From Strongylocentrotus purpuratus (lineage: Eukaryota; Echinodermata; Echinoidea; Camarodonta; Strongylocentrotidae), in assembly GCF_000002235.5 (NCBI RefSeq), contig NW_022145604.1, positions 26,257,791 to 26,321,790 on the forward strand: a stretch of 64,000 nucleotides of DNA, given 5' to 3'. Below the pieces are notes generated by a model. The model was given only the letters and a program-made list of their open reading frames with translations. It had not been told where the DNA came from and ran no database searches. Positions 14,608 through 29,600 of the stretch are shown one piece after another. Each line of letters begins with the position of its first letter. The stretch's first letter is position 1. Made by a program: the position numbers and the translations under genes.

Positions 14608-17600
14608 GTTATTACCATTACCATTATTATTATCCTTATTGTTACTATTGCCATTATTATTAGTAGTAACATTATTACATGTATTATGATTATTATTGTT
14701 ATTATTTTTTTTCTCATAATTATTTTTTTATATTGTTTTCTCATTATTATTATCACATAAACATCTATTATTGTTTTCCATCATCGTCCGAAACGCATAC
14801 TTAAGTCACATTCGTTTGAATTATGCATAATTGCCTGAATTTTCAAAATGTGTCCACGTTAGTATGGTCTTCTTAGGTCCGTGTTTTGTTAGGAGTCAGG
14901 GTCCACATTTGGATATGATGGCTATAAGGGTATGTGCATACATGTACGTCCACAGTTTGGATGTGGAAAACATATCTCTCCAGAAGGCCCGCAGAGTTTC
15001 TTTCTTGGTGTTTTCGTAATGGTCGTACCAAATGTAACTATAATCTAGCATCTGGTCCGCATGCGCCATTGAATAAAGATGTCCACGATTGTACAGTAAG
15101 AAATACATGTCCGCGTTTTAAGGCCTATACAAGTATGTGTGTGTGTGTGTGTGTGTTTTTTTTCTTCAATTATAAATAAAATATGACTTACGGAATTTCA
15201 TAAAAATTGTAGAGGGTGTGCTTATTTATAAATAAAATAATGACAGATTTATTATGACATTCCCGCCACTACTATGTCGGCGCTCTCAGAATAAAGGCGC
15301 GTAACAATGTACGCGTGTTTTTAAACTTTGGTGTTGATTGACATGACCCCTCATTTTAGATAAGAAGGAGACAGTGTTCATTCGAGATCCGGATTTATTA
15401 TTATTATCGAGAGAGAGATTACAGGTGTAAATTGGCTGTATGCCTATAACAATTCTAAAATGTTGGATTATTTTGTTATACACAAATGTTTTTGTCATCG
15501 GAAATAATTGCTCCTCACCCTTGACCACGGTTGCAACAACGACATTCAAATAATGAGAGATTTATTATGACATTCCCTCCACATGTCGGCGCTTTCAGAA
15601 CAGAGGCGTAACAATCGTAAATATCGCGGTCTGTTCGAACTTGTGTGTTGATTACAACATTTCCAAGATACAGTCATTAATCCAACTTTCTACTTCATTC
15701 GTGCCTTTTCATCGTACCCACAAAAAGATCAATAGACATATCAGAATTGCTTTCGCTTCTCTCTCTCTCTCATCACTGCCCCTATTCCGTTATCCTGTTA
15801 TCCTTGTTATAGATAAAAAGCGAGAGTGGATATTTGTGGTTACCATCTTATTTTTAAACTTTTTTAGGGGGCAGGGATGGGGCGGTCCGTCTTTTTTTTG
15901 GCCAGGGAGGATCGGCCTGGCCCCGTTGCTCCCCCCCCCCCTCCACGAGTCTGCGCATGAAGGAAAGCACATGCTTTAATGTAAACCTATGAAGTATGTT
16001 GTTTCGAATAATCTTATTCCCAAACCGAGACGGACATAATTTTGTTTGTGGTCTGTGCTTATATGTTGCGTATCATTTGTTTGTTTAGCGCACACTATCC
16101 TACCCCCCCCCTTTTTTTTTTTCATCACCTTCCTCATCTTCCCTCTCTAATTTTTTAATTTTATTTTTTTTTCTTCTTTAATAATAAATAAAATATGACT
16201 TATATCATATTTCTCTACGGAATTTCATAAAAATTGTAGAGGGTGTGCTTATTAATTCCAAAACAAAAAAAGAGAAGGTCATATATAGATCAGTAGAGAG
16301 TGGGGGGAGAGACGATAACTGAGTGAGAGGGGAATTGGAGAGAACGAGGGAAAGAAAGAGGATGCAAGAGATAGTGAATTTTAGTCTTTTTATATATATA
16401 TATATATATGAGAAGTAAAAAGATTTCTTATTTCTTATTTCCAATCTAAATAGTCCGTATGCTCTAATAATTTAACAATGTTATCTCACGCCAACATGGC
16501 ATGTGGACAACAACATGACACGTGCGCAACAACGACATACCAATAATGACAGATTTATTATGACATTCCCGCCATAAGCATGTCGGCGCTCTCAGAACAA
16601 AGGGGCTTAACAATGTCAAATATACGCGCGTTTTAAACTTTGGTGTTGATTGACATGACGCCTCATATTAGATAAGAAGGAGACAGTGTTGATTCGAGAT
16701 AGAGATGGATTTATTATTATCGAGAGAGAGAGATTATAAAGGTATTACAATCCTAAAATGTTGGATTATTTTGTAATACACAAATGTTTTTGTCATCGTA
16801 AATAATTGCTCCTCACCATTGACCAGTCGCAAAACGACATTCAAATAATGACAGGTTTATTATGACATTCCCGCCACATGTCGGCGCTCTCAGAACAGAG
16901 GCGACTTAACAATAAATATCGCGGTCTGTTCGAACTTGGGTGTTGATTACAACATTTCTAAGATACAGTCATCAATCCAACTTTCAAATCCCCACCAATC
17001 TTTCGTGGTCGGGGGAAGGAGGTGGGTAGGTGGGGGGGGGGGGGTGGATGAATGAGGTGGGGGGGGGGGGTAAGAGCATCATCCATTGATATTTGTTTGG
17101 TTCCTATCTCGTGAACTTAAATTGACAGTCGTAATGGATAACACTAGGTCTGAACCGTGAAACTACGAGCCGTCCGGTAATATGAATACATGTATCTAAA
17201 AATGGCACATAATAGCAACACAAAATATCGGCCTTTAGACTGATCCCGCACCGTAATGTGCCCCTATAAAGAAATACGGGGTTCTCGAGCGATTTCGGTT
17301 AAATCGCAAGTAATGGAAAATTTGGCGGTGCTTTCTACTTTTATTGCGCCTCATTTAGTCAATTTCGTGATTCTTTTTGTAAATATAAAAATGAAAGTTC
17401 AGACTTTTTTTCATTTCTAAAGATATAAGTAATGTTCATCAATACGAAAAATAAGGTCTGTTATTTTTGAGGGAAATTGCCGTCTTATTTTGCTGAAGCT
17501 TCACGTCTTTCCTTTTCAATACACTCACGATACAAATTGCGTAAGATCGGTCGATACCTCCATTCATTCCCCCATTGTCTATGATTTTCGTGTGCTAAAG

Positions 17601-20600
17601 CTCGGCCGATTATCAACCGAGCCATAAATAATAGGCCTAAGCCTTCGTTTTACATGGGTTTTCGACACATTTTGTAACTAGATATTCTGACCAACATTAT
17701 GCCATGATCTACACTAAATGCCCTTTCTTTTAAATGTGCAAATCAAATATAGGACTATTTGGGGAACTTATGTATTTTGAAATGAAAATTGTTTTATTCT
17801 CGAAAACAAAAATAATATTTACTTTGAATACTTTCGACTTTGTTTCTCATAATTAGAAATATTCATTTGTCGTGTGCCTTACCATATTACAATCTTACCA
17901 CTATTGCCTAAATATATTTTATGGAATAAAATGACAAACAAATCCCATTTATCAGGATAACCATTGAACAGCTAGACTTGTTTTGGTTATCCCTCGTGAG
18001 AATTCAATTTATTTGTCTTCGTCTCCATCTGTGTTCTCGTTCAACCTATCCTGTCAATAAAACTTTGTTAATCTTCGTTTCATGATCAGTTCTGTAGATG
18101 GCATGTATACATGAAATGATGATGATGATGACGATGGCGATGATGATGCTTACAATATTGTAATAGAATAGTAATGATAATAGACATTAATTTCTTCATC
18201 TTGCACTCGCTTTTCTTTGTTGCCAGAAAACTTGTTTTTTTTTATGTTGCCTTGCTTTTTTTCCCCTTTAACAATGGTAGCATATTTGCCCAGAAAAATT
18301 CTCATATTCGTGGCTATACCTATAACTCAAACCTGCTCTAAAATGGTTACATGCCCTTGTAAAGGTACATAAGTTAGAGTGGTTGTTTGTATTGTCATGT
18401 AGCTTGACCTACGTTTGGGCCTACATCCTAGCTCCTCTTTCAACACGGTAATCTTTCAGAGTAGTTACACCTTTACATTCGTTTGTTCCTGGGATCCGGT
18501 CCAGGCAGCTGAGATAAGCGTTTCATAATAGAGGAGGTCCATACATGAATGATTCGCTAAATTTATCAAGTTGATAACATGAAAACCGTATTGTCAGAGT
18601 TCCGACACTGGTAATTACAGGGGAGAAGAATTACCAAGTCAGGGGTCGGTTATTTAATGGCTGTTTTCACAACCCGCAAAGGCCTTTGTTTTGTTATCTG
18701 TTCTTGTTTATCGGATCGTTTTTCAAACTTTTATGAATGTTTTCCCCTGATTTGTTTTGCTTTCCTTTAAAGCAAATTTCCACCACAGGGTTGTATTGCC
18801 CATTTATTTTAATTAAGTACAATTTATAAATGCCAAGTCTCAGATGTTTCATATTCCATTCAATCTTTCGGGGAAGGGGGGGGGGGAGAGCATCGTCCAT
18901 CGATATTTTTTGGTTTCCTAGGAACCAGTCGTAATGGAAGTCGATGTTAATACAGAATAATTATGATGTTCCAACTGAGTAAAATACGTCCTTTGCCTCC
19001 ACCGTTAAATCTTTTCCCTTGCATTTATTGAACGGGTAGTGTAATTTACTTGACACGCAGTTGATTTGAACGAAAGCAAAATGGCACCAACAACAAAAGA
19101 GAGAGAAAGAGATTGATGATAGTTTGACCGAGTTTAAAGAATTTGAAAATACAAACAATTTATTTTATATACATGTTGTGGGTGCAAAATGACCTTGAAG
19201 TAGTCAGATAGTCTGTCTTTAGTTCTCCATTTTTAGACTAGGTCTGGAGGTCTAGGCTTAGACCTCGACATTAATTCTCTGACTGTATTCTGTCCAATCA
19301 CGTCATTCTCTCGACTCAAAATACACCCACAGGCACAAGTGATCATGCTCTATTCATAGACCTCTCTAGTCATATTCTCATTTATCAGACTGGTACTGCA
19401 CTGGTCCCTTGTTGTTCACGATCACCTTTGACTGGCCAAGAACCCAAGTTCACCTTATTATAGTTTCAACGCTCCTCTCAGCTCCGTTCCGTCCTTTAAT
19501 ATCTCGCAATCTGACACTATTCACACGTACATCGTCAATCCACGTACCGTACTGTAGAATTGCAATTGCAAGTGTAGAAATCAATTGTCGAATACCAATA
19601 TAATGTCTCGAAAACTTTAATTTTGAAGCCTTTACTATAACCACATTTCACGTTACTCACGTCGGGTCGATCACAATGTTATTATACAATGATTGCATCC
19701 ATTCCAATTGTTGTCCAAAACCAAACAAGATCATAAAACGGAAATATGAAGTAGGGAGAAGAGGTTAAAATTCTGTCTTGTTTCCAAGGGTTACTGCCAG
19801 TGATTATTCGCGCTTTTCCTCCCCTCAAACTTATTAAATTTTAAAACCGACAAGAGATGGCGCTCTTGCATTAGTTTGGCATCTACATTTCCGGCCCCTT
19901 AATTTTCAGAGGCAAGCCGACAGAAAATTACACCTTTTCTTATACTTCCAAAAAACAATAATAACCATATGGCTTTCTCGAATCATTCTGATTAAATCTT
20001 ATTCCTGTATTATTTTCAAAAGTTCCTGCTAATAAAAACCCAAAACCTTTTCAAAGTCAAACTATATACACGTAACTCAATGCAATAAAATATGCATAAC
20101 TGTGGCTCTAACATGCCACAACACCTACATGACACAAAAAACACCTCAATGCCATCATTTAGAAAATACCAATGACAATTTAACCTTTAACTAGCTTATG
20201 AATGTCTATACTCCTGATTATTATCAGTTTGTCAAACAAAAACCAACCAATGTCCCTCTTGTGGCTCTTTTTACTATCTTTGGACAAGAAAGCCCGCTTG
20301 TGTCACAAAATGAAAGATTTTTGCATAGGTTAGTAACTTGTAAACTCACTATAAATGATGTTGGCACCTTAAGAAAACACTCTGGAATGCTGCAATGCAG
20401 CCCTATCTTAAAAAAGGCAAGTACTGTTGACTCCAATACATAGCACAGATAAACTGAATTTTGTTTTGCACCGATATAATAAAGACATGCACAATGAAAT
20501 CAGGCCTTAGCTATCAATAGAATCTTGGTAACAATAATATGCTTTGGTCGTAAATCTGTCCAACTCTAAATTCTACTCAAACTACAATAAAAACAATGAC

Positions 20601-23600
20601 AATGAGAGCCACAATATCGCAACAAAGATTTAAATGGTTAAGAACTAGATTAACCACTACCTCTTATTTTAGGGTGTACACTTTCAAGTTCCACTGAATT
20701 CAGAAGTATACTGTGGACTAATTATAAGACTATCAAACAACTCTCCTTATCGAAACATGTCATCAGATGACTAGTCTTGATTCAAACTCTTGTCACTGAG
20801 TTGAATCCCTTTTTTAACAATGTTCGCAATAATTTTGGACTTTTGTTATTTTCTGTCTCTTTCAGAATTTGTACAAATAAACAACACAATCGAATGTCTT
20901 GTCCCTTCTAACGAATGCAGTAAAGCATTTCTTTCGTGCAAACTAAGCATGCAAAGTGTCGTTTTATATGTACAGTAGCTATGTAACAACAAAGCAAATG
21001 ACACGATTTGTTCAAATCATGCTATCAAACACTGCCATTTCTATAAAAGAACTTTCCAAATGTAAATATCCTGACACTAAATCTGAACATAGCAAAATTA
21101 TTTCACCTCTAATTATATACAACGAACTCATTTGCTATAAAAACATTAACGTCTTCAAAATAGTCAAGTGTGTACAGTTCTGCCTTCACTAAGCACTATT
21201 AATGCCCATAATACAATTTTTATCGTCTTGTATAAACTCTTTGAAATTTTGTCTCAGAACCAAAATAGCATCTGCTTTAAAATAACCTGTACACCAAATA
21301 TTTGCGTCAACACAAATATGCACATTATTCCTTGATTCCTAAAAAATCTTTACATTGTATCCTTCAAAATAATAACCCATTGCCTTTTATAATCATGCAC
21401 TTCACATAAATCTACACTTTAAAAGCAACACAAAATATGCTTCCAAATATCTCATATGACATTTTAAATACATGCAAGATTTTTCTCTCCTGAGTTCCTG
21501 ACAAATATTTACCTGAAAAGTGGAACATGACCCAAAGTTTTGTATTTGACTTTTGTTTTCTACTCCCTTTTTTCTGTCACAGAAATTTAAATTTAAATAT
21601 TCATATTCTAGCAATTACATCATAGATGATCAAACAATAATTCATATATTTTACATATTCAATATTTCTATTATCTTCTCTTTCAACTTCTAAAAGACAT
21701 CTGTGTCACTGTGCCCACCATTTCAAAGGTACATTGTACATACATTTTACACTCCTCAAATGCAATTCACTGAATAACAAAATATGCTTATGAAACTGTT
21801 AGAAATAGCATTCAAATTGGCAAGAATCTTTTCTACATGTATACATAAAATGCATTTTCACTGAGTCTCTGTCTATATCATGTTCAAATAATCTGACTTT
21901 TTCTTTTAAATGTCCAAAGTCTGAGTTTATTCCTTAGTCAGTCCATGATAGCCAGATTTTGCACAATAATCAAGTCTTTTAGTCTTTTTCGAATCTGCAT
22001 ACTCTGTGCCTCTGCTGCCATCTCTACGGCTTGATTACGCGACAGAATAGAAGGTGCAGAGTGGTCCAACTTGTGACTCCTAGTGAACAAATTCGCGTTT
22101 GGTCCAATGAAAACATTTCACTTGGTAAATACATGAAGTGGCGGCGCTAGGCTCGCACCATATATCACAATGATAATCTTTTCTAAAATCAACATTTTCC
22201 AAGCTTGTGATCCAACAATTAAAGGCTTCGCGATTGATCCAAATATATACTTGAGCTTTATTATGGCGGCGCTAGGCTCGCACCACTTATTACTTCACAC
22301 ATATAATTATCACAAACGGACTCCAAAATTGATTTCCAACTTGACTTGCTCCAAAATGTGATGAGTTGGTCCCGTGAAGAAACTTAAAAGGTGTCTCAAT
22401 AGCGTATATCTCTTATGGAATCACAATTTCACAAATTCAAAGTGCTCATGAATCTCCTTCCAAGAGGAGACACAGTTTGCTGATGGGTCGCGAATAGGTG
22501 CCCGTCTTGGTCTTCACCTCCGCCCGTCGAACCATGCCCTGTCGATCTGGAGTGATGCCGATGATTACTCCCATGAGCCAGAAGTTACGAGGTGCTGTCT
22601 CGTTCACTACCAGCACTACGTCACCAACCTGGATGTTGCGACTAGGATGTACCCACTTCTGCCTGGCCTGGAGCTGCGGCAAGTACTCTCTCAGCCAACG
22701 TCGCCAGAAGACGTCTGCCAGATATTGAACCTGCCGCCATCTACGTCGTGCGTAGCAGTCGGTCTGCCTACTAACCGATGGGGGTAACATCGGGGTAGCC
22801 TTCAACGTCAGGAGCTTGTTTGGTGTCAGAGCCTCTAGATCGTTAGCATCGTCTGAAACCCTGGTGATGGGTCTGCAATTGATAATGCCTTCTATTTCAC
22901 AGAAGAGTGTCTGCAAACTTTCATCCGTCATGGTCTGCTGTTTGGTAAGGAAGAAGAGCAGCTGTCGAATCGTCCTGATCTGTCTCTCCCATACGCCCCC
23001 GTGGTGTGAACCTCCAGGTGGATTAAAGGTCCACTTGATGTTTACTTGCAATAGTGAGTTGCTGAGCTGGGCCTGGTTCCAGTTCTCAAGTTCTTTTCTT
23101 AGTTCTTTCTCAGCCCCAACCAAGTTCGTTCCATTGTCCGATCTCATTTCTCTGACTGCTCCTCTTCGAGCAATAAATCTCCGAATTGCTGCGATACAGG
23201 AATCCGTATCTAGTGAATCAGCCTTCTCTATGTGTATGGCCCGAATGGCGAGGCAAGTGAACACTACGCCATATCTCTTGACTGTAGAGCGTCCTCTTTT
23301 CACTCCTATCGGCCCAAAATAATCGACTCCAACTCGTGTAAAAGGTGGATCGTCCGGTCTCAGTCGGTCTATGGGTAGGTCGGCCATCTTCTGTTGGATT
23401 ACCCGCCCTCTTTGACGTCGGCACTTGACACATTTCTTGACGACTTTCCTGAAGGCTGAAATTGCACCAACTATGTGATATCGTTGCTGGAGTTTTGCCA
23501 AGACATAGTTTCTTCCCATATGTCCTGAGTTTTCATGAATGTGCCGCAAGATGAGTTCAGACACATGTCCTCTCTTTGGTAGGATGACTGGATGTTTTGC

Positions 23601-26600
23601 TTCTTCAGGCAAGGCTGCCTTGTTAAGTCTTCCTCCTACTCTAAGTAGGCCATTGTCCATCTGAGGGTCTAATTTGTAGATAGGGCTTGATTTTCTGACC
23701 CCTGGCTGCAACCTTCCTGTCCTTTGGTTGACATCGTGTGCCTGTTTCCTCAAAGCCACAACCTCTACTGGGAACGCTCTGTCTTGAACGTGTATCAGTA
23801 TTGCTTCCTCAGCTTGTCTAATATCTTCCACTGTCAATAACATGGGTGGATTCTCTCGTGTGTTCTGCTGACCTTTCATTTTCTCTTTCAGCAGCCCTTT
23901 CAATTTTAGTAGCCATGCTACTCCCTTTCTGAGGTGGTACCAGTCTGAATAATGGTTGATCAATCTTTCCAGGACATCATCTTCTTCCTCTTTGCTCACA
24001 GCAGTGGCCATACATTTGCTCTCACTGGCCGTTACTTCCGAGACCTCTGTAACGTACATCTTCTTCTTCTTCACCTCGGGATCATTGTTTACGTCGTGTG
24101 ATGCATTTCTGGGTTGCTTAGGCCACTGGTCCTCTGAAGCTTGAAGAAATTCGGGTCCTTCCTTCCAGAATCTCATTGCTAGGAATCGATCTACCTTGAC
24201 TCCCCTGGAGCATACATCTGCCGGATTCAGCGAAGTTTCTATGTGGTGCCATTGACTTGATTCAGATCCTTCTTGTATCAGGGCAACTCGGTTGGCGACG
24301 AATGTCTTGAACCTCCCTGTTTCGCTTTGGATATACTGTAGTACAGAGGTACTATCAGTCCAGAAGAAGGTCTCATCTACTGGGATGTCAAGTTCTTGTT
24401 TTACCATTTTGTCTATCCTTACTGCTACCGTGGCGGCTGTAAGCTCCATTCTCGGGATCGACGTCTGTTTAAGAGGGGCCACTCTAGATTTGCTCAAGAG
24501 GAATGAGCATTGGACTTCATCCCTGGTATTCACCATTCGCAAGTATGACACTGTTCCATATCCCTTCTCACTTGCATCTGCAAAATGGTGCAGTGTCACA
24601 GACTTTGGGTTTTCATACCCCTCTGGCTTCAAACACCTGGAAAGTTTAAAGTCTGACAGTCTTGGGAGTTCTCTTTTCCATGTTTCCCATTTTTTCAGCA
24701 GGTCTGGTGGAATCGTCTCGTCCCATCCTAATCCTAGTCGGCAGAGGGTCTGAAGTAAGTGCTTTGCAGGGAGTAGCACTGGGGAAGCACATCCTAGTGG
24801 ATCGAACAGGGAGCACACTGTTGACAAGATACCCCTCCTTGTGGCTGGCTTGTCTTTCAGCTGAATCTTGAAACTGAAAACATCTTCATCTGTATGCCAC
24901 AGCATGCCAAGTGCCCTCTCTGTTGGCAACTTGTCCTTGTCAAAGTCTAGCTCCTGCACTGTACTTGCTCTCTCCTCCTTGGGTATGGCATTCAATACTC
25001 TTCTGTCATTGCTCACCCATTTTGTGAGGTGGAATCCTCCTTTCTTACAAGCTTCTTGTAGGCCCTCTGATAGCTCTGCAGCTTCCTGGACTGTTGAGCT
25101 TGAGTACAAACAATCGTCAACATAAAAGTTGCGCTTGATGATATGTGCCACCTTGTCCTCTGCAAAGTCTTCTGCTGTGTGCTTCAGGGCATAATTGGCA
25201 CAAGCTGGTGAAGATCTAGCCCCAAACACATGAACAGTCATGCGGTATTCCTCAATAGGTTGAGCGACATTGCCATCTGGCCACCACAGAAATCGATGTA
25301 GATCCTTTTCTTCCTTTAGCAGTTTCACTTGTGAGAACATGGCTTCTATGTCTGCCATTACTGCTATGCGGTCTTGACGAAACCTTGTTAATACACCCAC
25401 CAAACTATTTGTGAGGTCCGGCCCCTGTAGAAGATTGTCATTCAGTGACTTGCCCTTGAAAGAAGCTGCACAGTCATACACCACTCTAATTTTTTGCTTC
25501 TGTGGGTGATATACACCGTGGTGAGGAATAAACCACATCTTTCCATCTTCTCTAAGGAACTCGTCTTCTGGTACTCTTTCAGCGTACTGTTTGTTCAGCA
25601 CCTTATCCATAAACCCTGCATACTCCCTATGGAACTGCGGCTGTCTAGCGAACTTCCTCTGCAGGTGGTTGAGTCTCTGCTCTGCCATGAGCCTGTTGTT
25701 GGGCAGGTCGACGTCTCCCTTGAATGGCAGTCCGATTTGGTAATGCCCTTGTGTTAGCTTGATGGATCCTTCAACCTTTTCCATAAATCGTTTATCCTCT
25801 TTGGATTCTTCGACTTTATCTTCCATCAAGCGTTCTGAAAACTCAGTGTTGTAGAGATTATTTAGCTGTTGCTGAATATCTTCCATCACGTGGACTCTGT
25901 GGGAGGCTATCTTGGACCCACTTCTCTCTTGCTTGCAGCTTCCAAAAACCATCCACCCTATGATAGATTTGCAAGCGAATGGTCCGTCATTCTGACTATT
26001 GATAACCTGCAGTGGTTCCATTGCTTTAGGGACGTTATTGCCAATGAGGATGCCCACGTCTGCATTGATCTCCGGCAAGTTTATTTCTTGTAAGTAGGGC
26101 CATCTTGCAATGTCATTCCTTCTCAGTATGTCTGACTTGTCTACAGGGATGGGCTGTATGTAGACGTCAGAAAGTGGTATATATGTGTTCTCATTCACAT
26201 CAGCTACCTCCAGGTCTTGCAGTATGCAGGTCTTGACCAGCTTATCATCTGTTAATGTTTGAAGCTGGATAGTGCGCGTTCTTCCTTTGGCATTTAGTTT
26301 GTTTTTTAACTCTTCTGTGCAGAAAGTTGCGTTACTCCCGTTGTCAATGAATGCGTATGTGTGTACACATTTCCCTGTCTGCTTTGAGCGTACAGTCACA
26401 GGCACAATGGCCGGTTGGGAGTCCTGCATAGAAGTGCGGTTGGATAACGTGCGCTTTACGTCTGGGAAATTTTCATTTCCAATTTCTTCTCCTTCTGTTT
26501 GTCCTTCCGAGCTTTCCTCCTTCTTCCTATTAGCTCCAACGTCGTCATTAGTACGTTGTTTCTCTGATTCACCATTCCTTTTCACTTGTTTCGATGGTGC

Positions 26601-29600
26601 CCAATCTCTATGAAGAAGGGTGGGGTGTAACCTTTGACAAATCTTGCAGGTCGTCCTCTGTTTACAGTCCCTGGCAAGATGTGAAGACTGAAGGCAGGCA
26701 AAGCACAGTCCTTTGGATTTGCAAAATGCAAGTTTCTCCTCATGAGGTTTCTTTCCTAGGGCCTTGCATTCTGCTGTAAGGTGATTTTCCATGTCACAAT
26801 ACAAACACTTCGCTTCCTCGCTCTTCTTCATGCTGGAGCTGAAGCCCTGTTTCTTCCCTGGAAAGGGTTTTGTCTTTGTCTGCGTTTCTCCAGCTCTGGC
26901 AGGTCCTACAATATTGCCATAGATAGGGTTGTTGATTATCCGGGCCTGTTTAGAAACTAACCACGTCTTTGAATGAGAGTGGCTCGTCCCGATTCTGGAG
27001 TATGCCGTCGACATAGCTCCTCCATCTATCTCTCAGCCTGAACGGCAGCTTTGATATGACCATCTTCAAGTGTTGTGCGTGGTCAATCTCCTGTTGAAGG
27101 TGTAGGTCCTTAGCCAAATTGCCTAGCTCAGTCACAAACAATGAATAACTAAGCAGGCCCTCCGGATCCTCACCTCTAATGTTTGGCCATGCCATTGCCT
27201 TGATGATCATAGAGTCCAGAACATGATGCTTATCGCCAAACTTGCTTTCTAGCAGCATTGTTGCCTTGTTGAATGCTGCCTTGGAATCACCTCCATACAT
27301 GCAGCTTCTGACCATCTCATTCGCCTTTCCCCTAGTATATTGTTCCAAATAATATAGTTTGTCAGAGTCCTCCGATGTCTTGGACTCTATTACATGCTGA
27401 AAAGCCCTCTTAAAGGCGTGGTAGTTCAGGGGATTCCCGTCGAAAGGCTGAATGTTCCTTTGCGGTAAGGCGGACTTCATATGACATTCTAAGAGCATGT
27501 ACGTAAGTTGGGTTTGTTGTCGCTGCAGCTCTACCCAATCAACATCACTATCAGAATTTGTTCCACTTACTCGTACATCTTGCAAATGTTCTCGGTTCTT
27601 GCGTCCTTGCGTTGAACTCTCTTCTGAGCAATCTGCATTCTTGACTTTGTGACTTGTTTGGTTCCTATCACTTTCATGTGTTACATGAGCAAAGGTTGGT
27701 AATGCAGGTGGCTGGTGAAAAGCTACCGTATCGTCGAACTGCTGTAATGCTGCTGCTTGGGCTGTAGCTGCAGCTAATTCGGTCTCAACAGCAAGTTGCT
27801 CCTTTCTTCTAATTAAGTCCTGCTCTTCTTTCTCGAGCTCCTGTTTCCCTTTTAAACTCTTCAACTTTGCTTGCAATTCTGCTCTCTTCATGGCTGTTTC
27901 CATCAAAAATTTCCTGGAATGTGATGTTGATTTGCTTGATACTTGAGATACACTGTCATCTACTTCAACCCTCTCCATCGCTGAATGTTTTCCTGCGTTC
28001 ATTGAAGGAGAGTCAAACAGTTGGTTGACTTCCATCCATGGGTCTCGATCATGCAGTAACGGGTCCATCCGAATACTAGTAGCTGGATCTTGTTCATCCT
28101 GCCCTTCCATGATGATCTGATCCACTGACACAACAATCCTAATGTGGGGCTGTATCCATGACGGCTGCTGTCAACCTAAGGCTTTCAAGTATGCATTTCA
28201 TGTGCTTATTCTTCTATACCACATTCACTGTTGCAGGTTTTCCAGCCTCTTTCCATATTCTGCACCGCTTGTAACTCAGGCGATATCAGCTGCAGCTAAC
28301 CGGCATATTTCTGATTTCCAAAAACTTCCTGAAATAGCTCCACTAGACCTAGTCACCTAGTATGTATGCCACTAGACTAGACCCTCTACTCTAGCCTGAC
28401 CCTCAGATGGACAATGGCCTACTTAGAGTAGGAGGAAGACTTAACAAGGCAGCCTTGCCTGAAGAAGCAAAACATCCAGTCATCCTACCAAAGAGAGGAC
28501 ATGTGTCTGAACTCATCTTGCGGCACATTCATGAAAACTCAGGACATATGGGAAGAAACTATGTCTTGGCAAAACTCCAGCAACGATATCACATAGTTGG
28601 TGCAATTTCAGCCTTCAGGAAAGTCGTCAAGAAATGTGTCAAGTGCCGACGTCAAAGAGGGCGGGTAATCCAACAGAAGATGGCCGACCTACCCATAGAC
28701 CGACTGAGACCGGACGATCCACCTTTTACACGAGTTGGAGTCGATTATTTTGGGCCGATAGGAGTGAAAAGAGGACGCTCTACAGTCAAGAGATATGGCG
28801 TAGTGTTCACTTGCCTCGCCATTCGGGCCATACACATAGAGAAGGCTGATTCACTAGATACGGATTCCTGTATCGCAGCAATTCGGAGATTTATTGCTCG
28901 AAGAGGAGCAGTCAGAGAAATGAGATCGGACAATGGAACGAACTTGGTTGGGGCTGAGAAAGAACTAAGAAAAGAACTTGAGAACTGGAACCAGGCCCAG
29001 CTCAGCAACTCACTATTGCAAGTAAACATCAAGTGGACCTTTAATCCACCTGGAGGTTCACACCACGGGGGCGTATGGGAGAGACAGATCAGGACGATTC
29101 GACAGCTGCTCTTCTTCCTTACCAAACAGCAGACCATGACGGATGAAAGTTTGCAGACACTCTTCTGTGAAATAGAAGGCATTATCAATTGCAGACCCAT
29201 CACCAGGGTTTCAGACGATGCTAACGATCTAGAGGCTCTGACACCAAACAAGCTCCTGACGTTGAAGGCTACCCCGATGTTACCCCCATCGGTTAGTAGG
29301 CAGACCGACTGCTACGCACGACGTAGATGGCGGCAGGTTCAATATCTGGCAGACGTCTTCTGGCGACGTTGGCTGAGAGAGTACTTGCCGCAGCTCCAGG
29401 CCAGGCAGAAGTGGGTACATCCTAGTCGCAACATCCAGGTTGGTGACGTAGTGCTGGTAGTGAACGAGACAGCACCTCGTAACTTCTGGCTCATGGGAGT
29501 AATCATCGGCATCACTCCAGATCGACAGGGCATGGTTCGACGGGCGGAGGTGAAGACCAAGACGGGCACCTATTCGCGACCCATCAGCAAACTGTGTCTC

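Noticed and set aside
22816-23322. 168-codon plus-strand frame and its twin on the minus strand at 28745-29251
   Set aside because: Opposite-strand shadow of the integrase part of the BEL/Pao element and its inverted copy.
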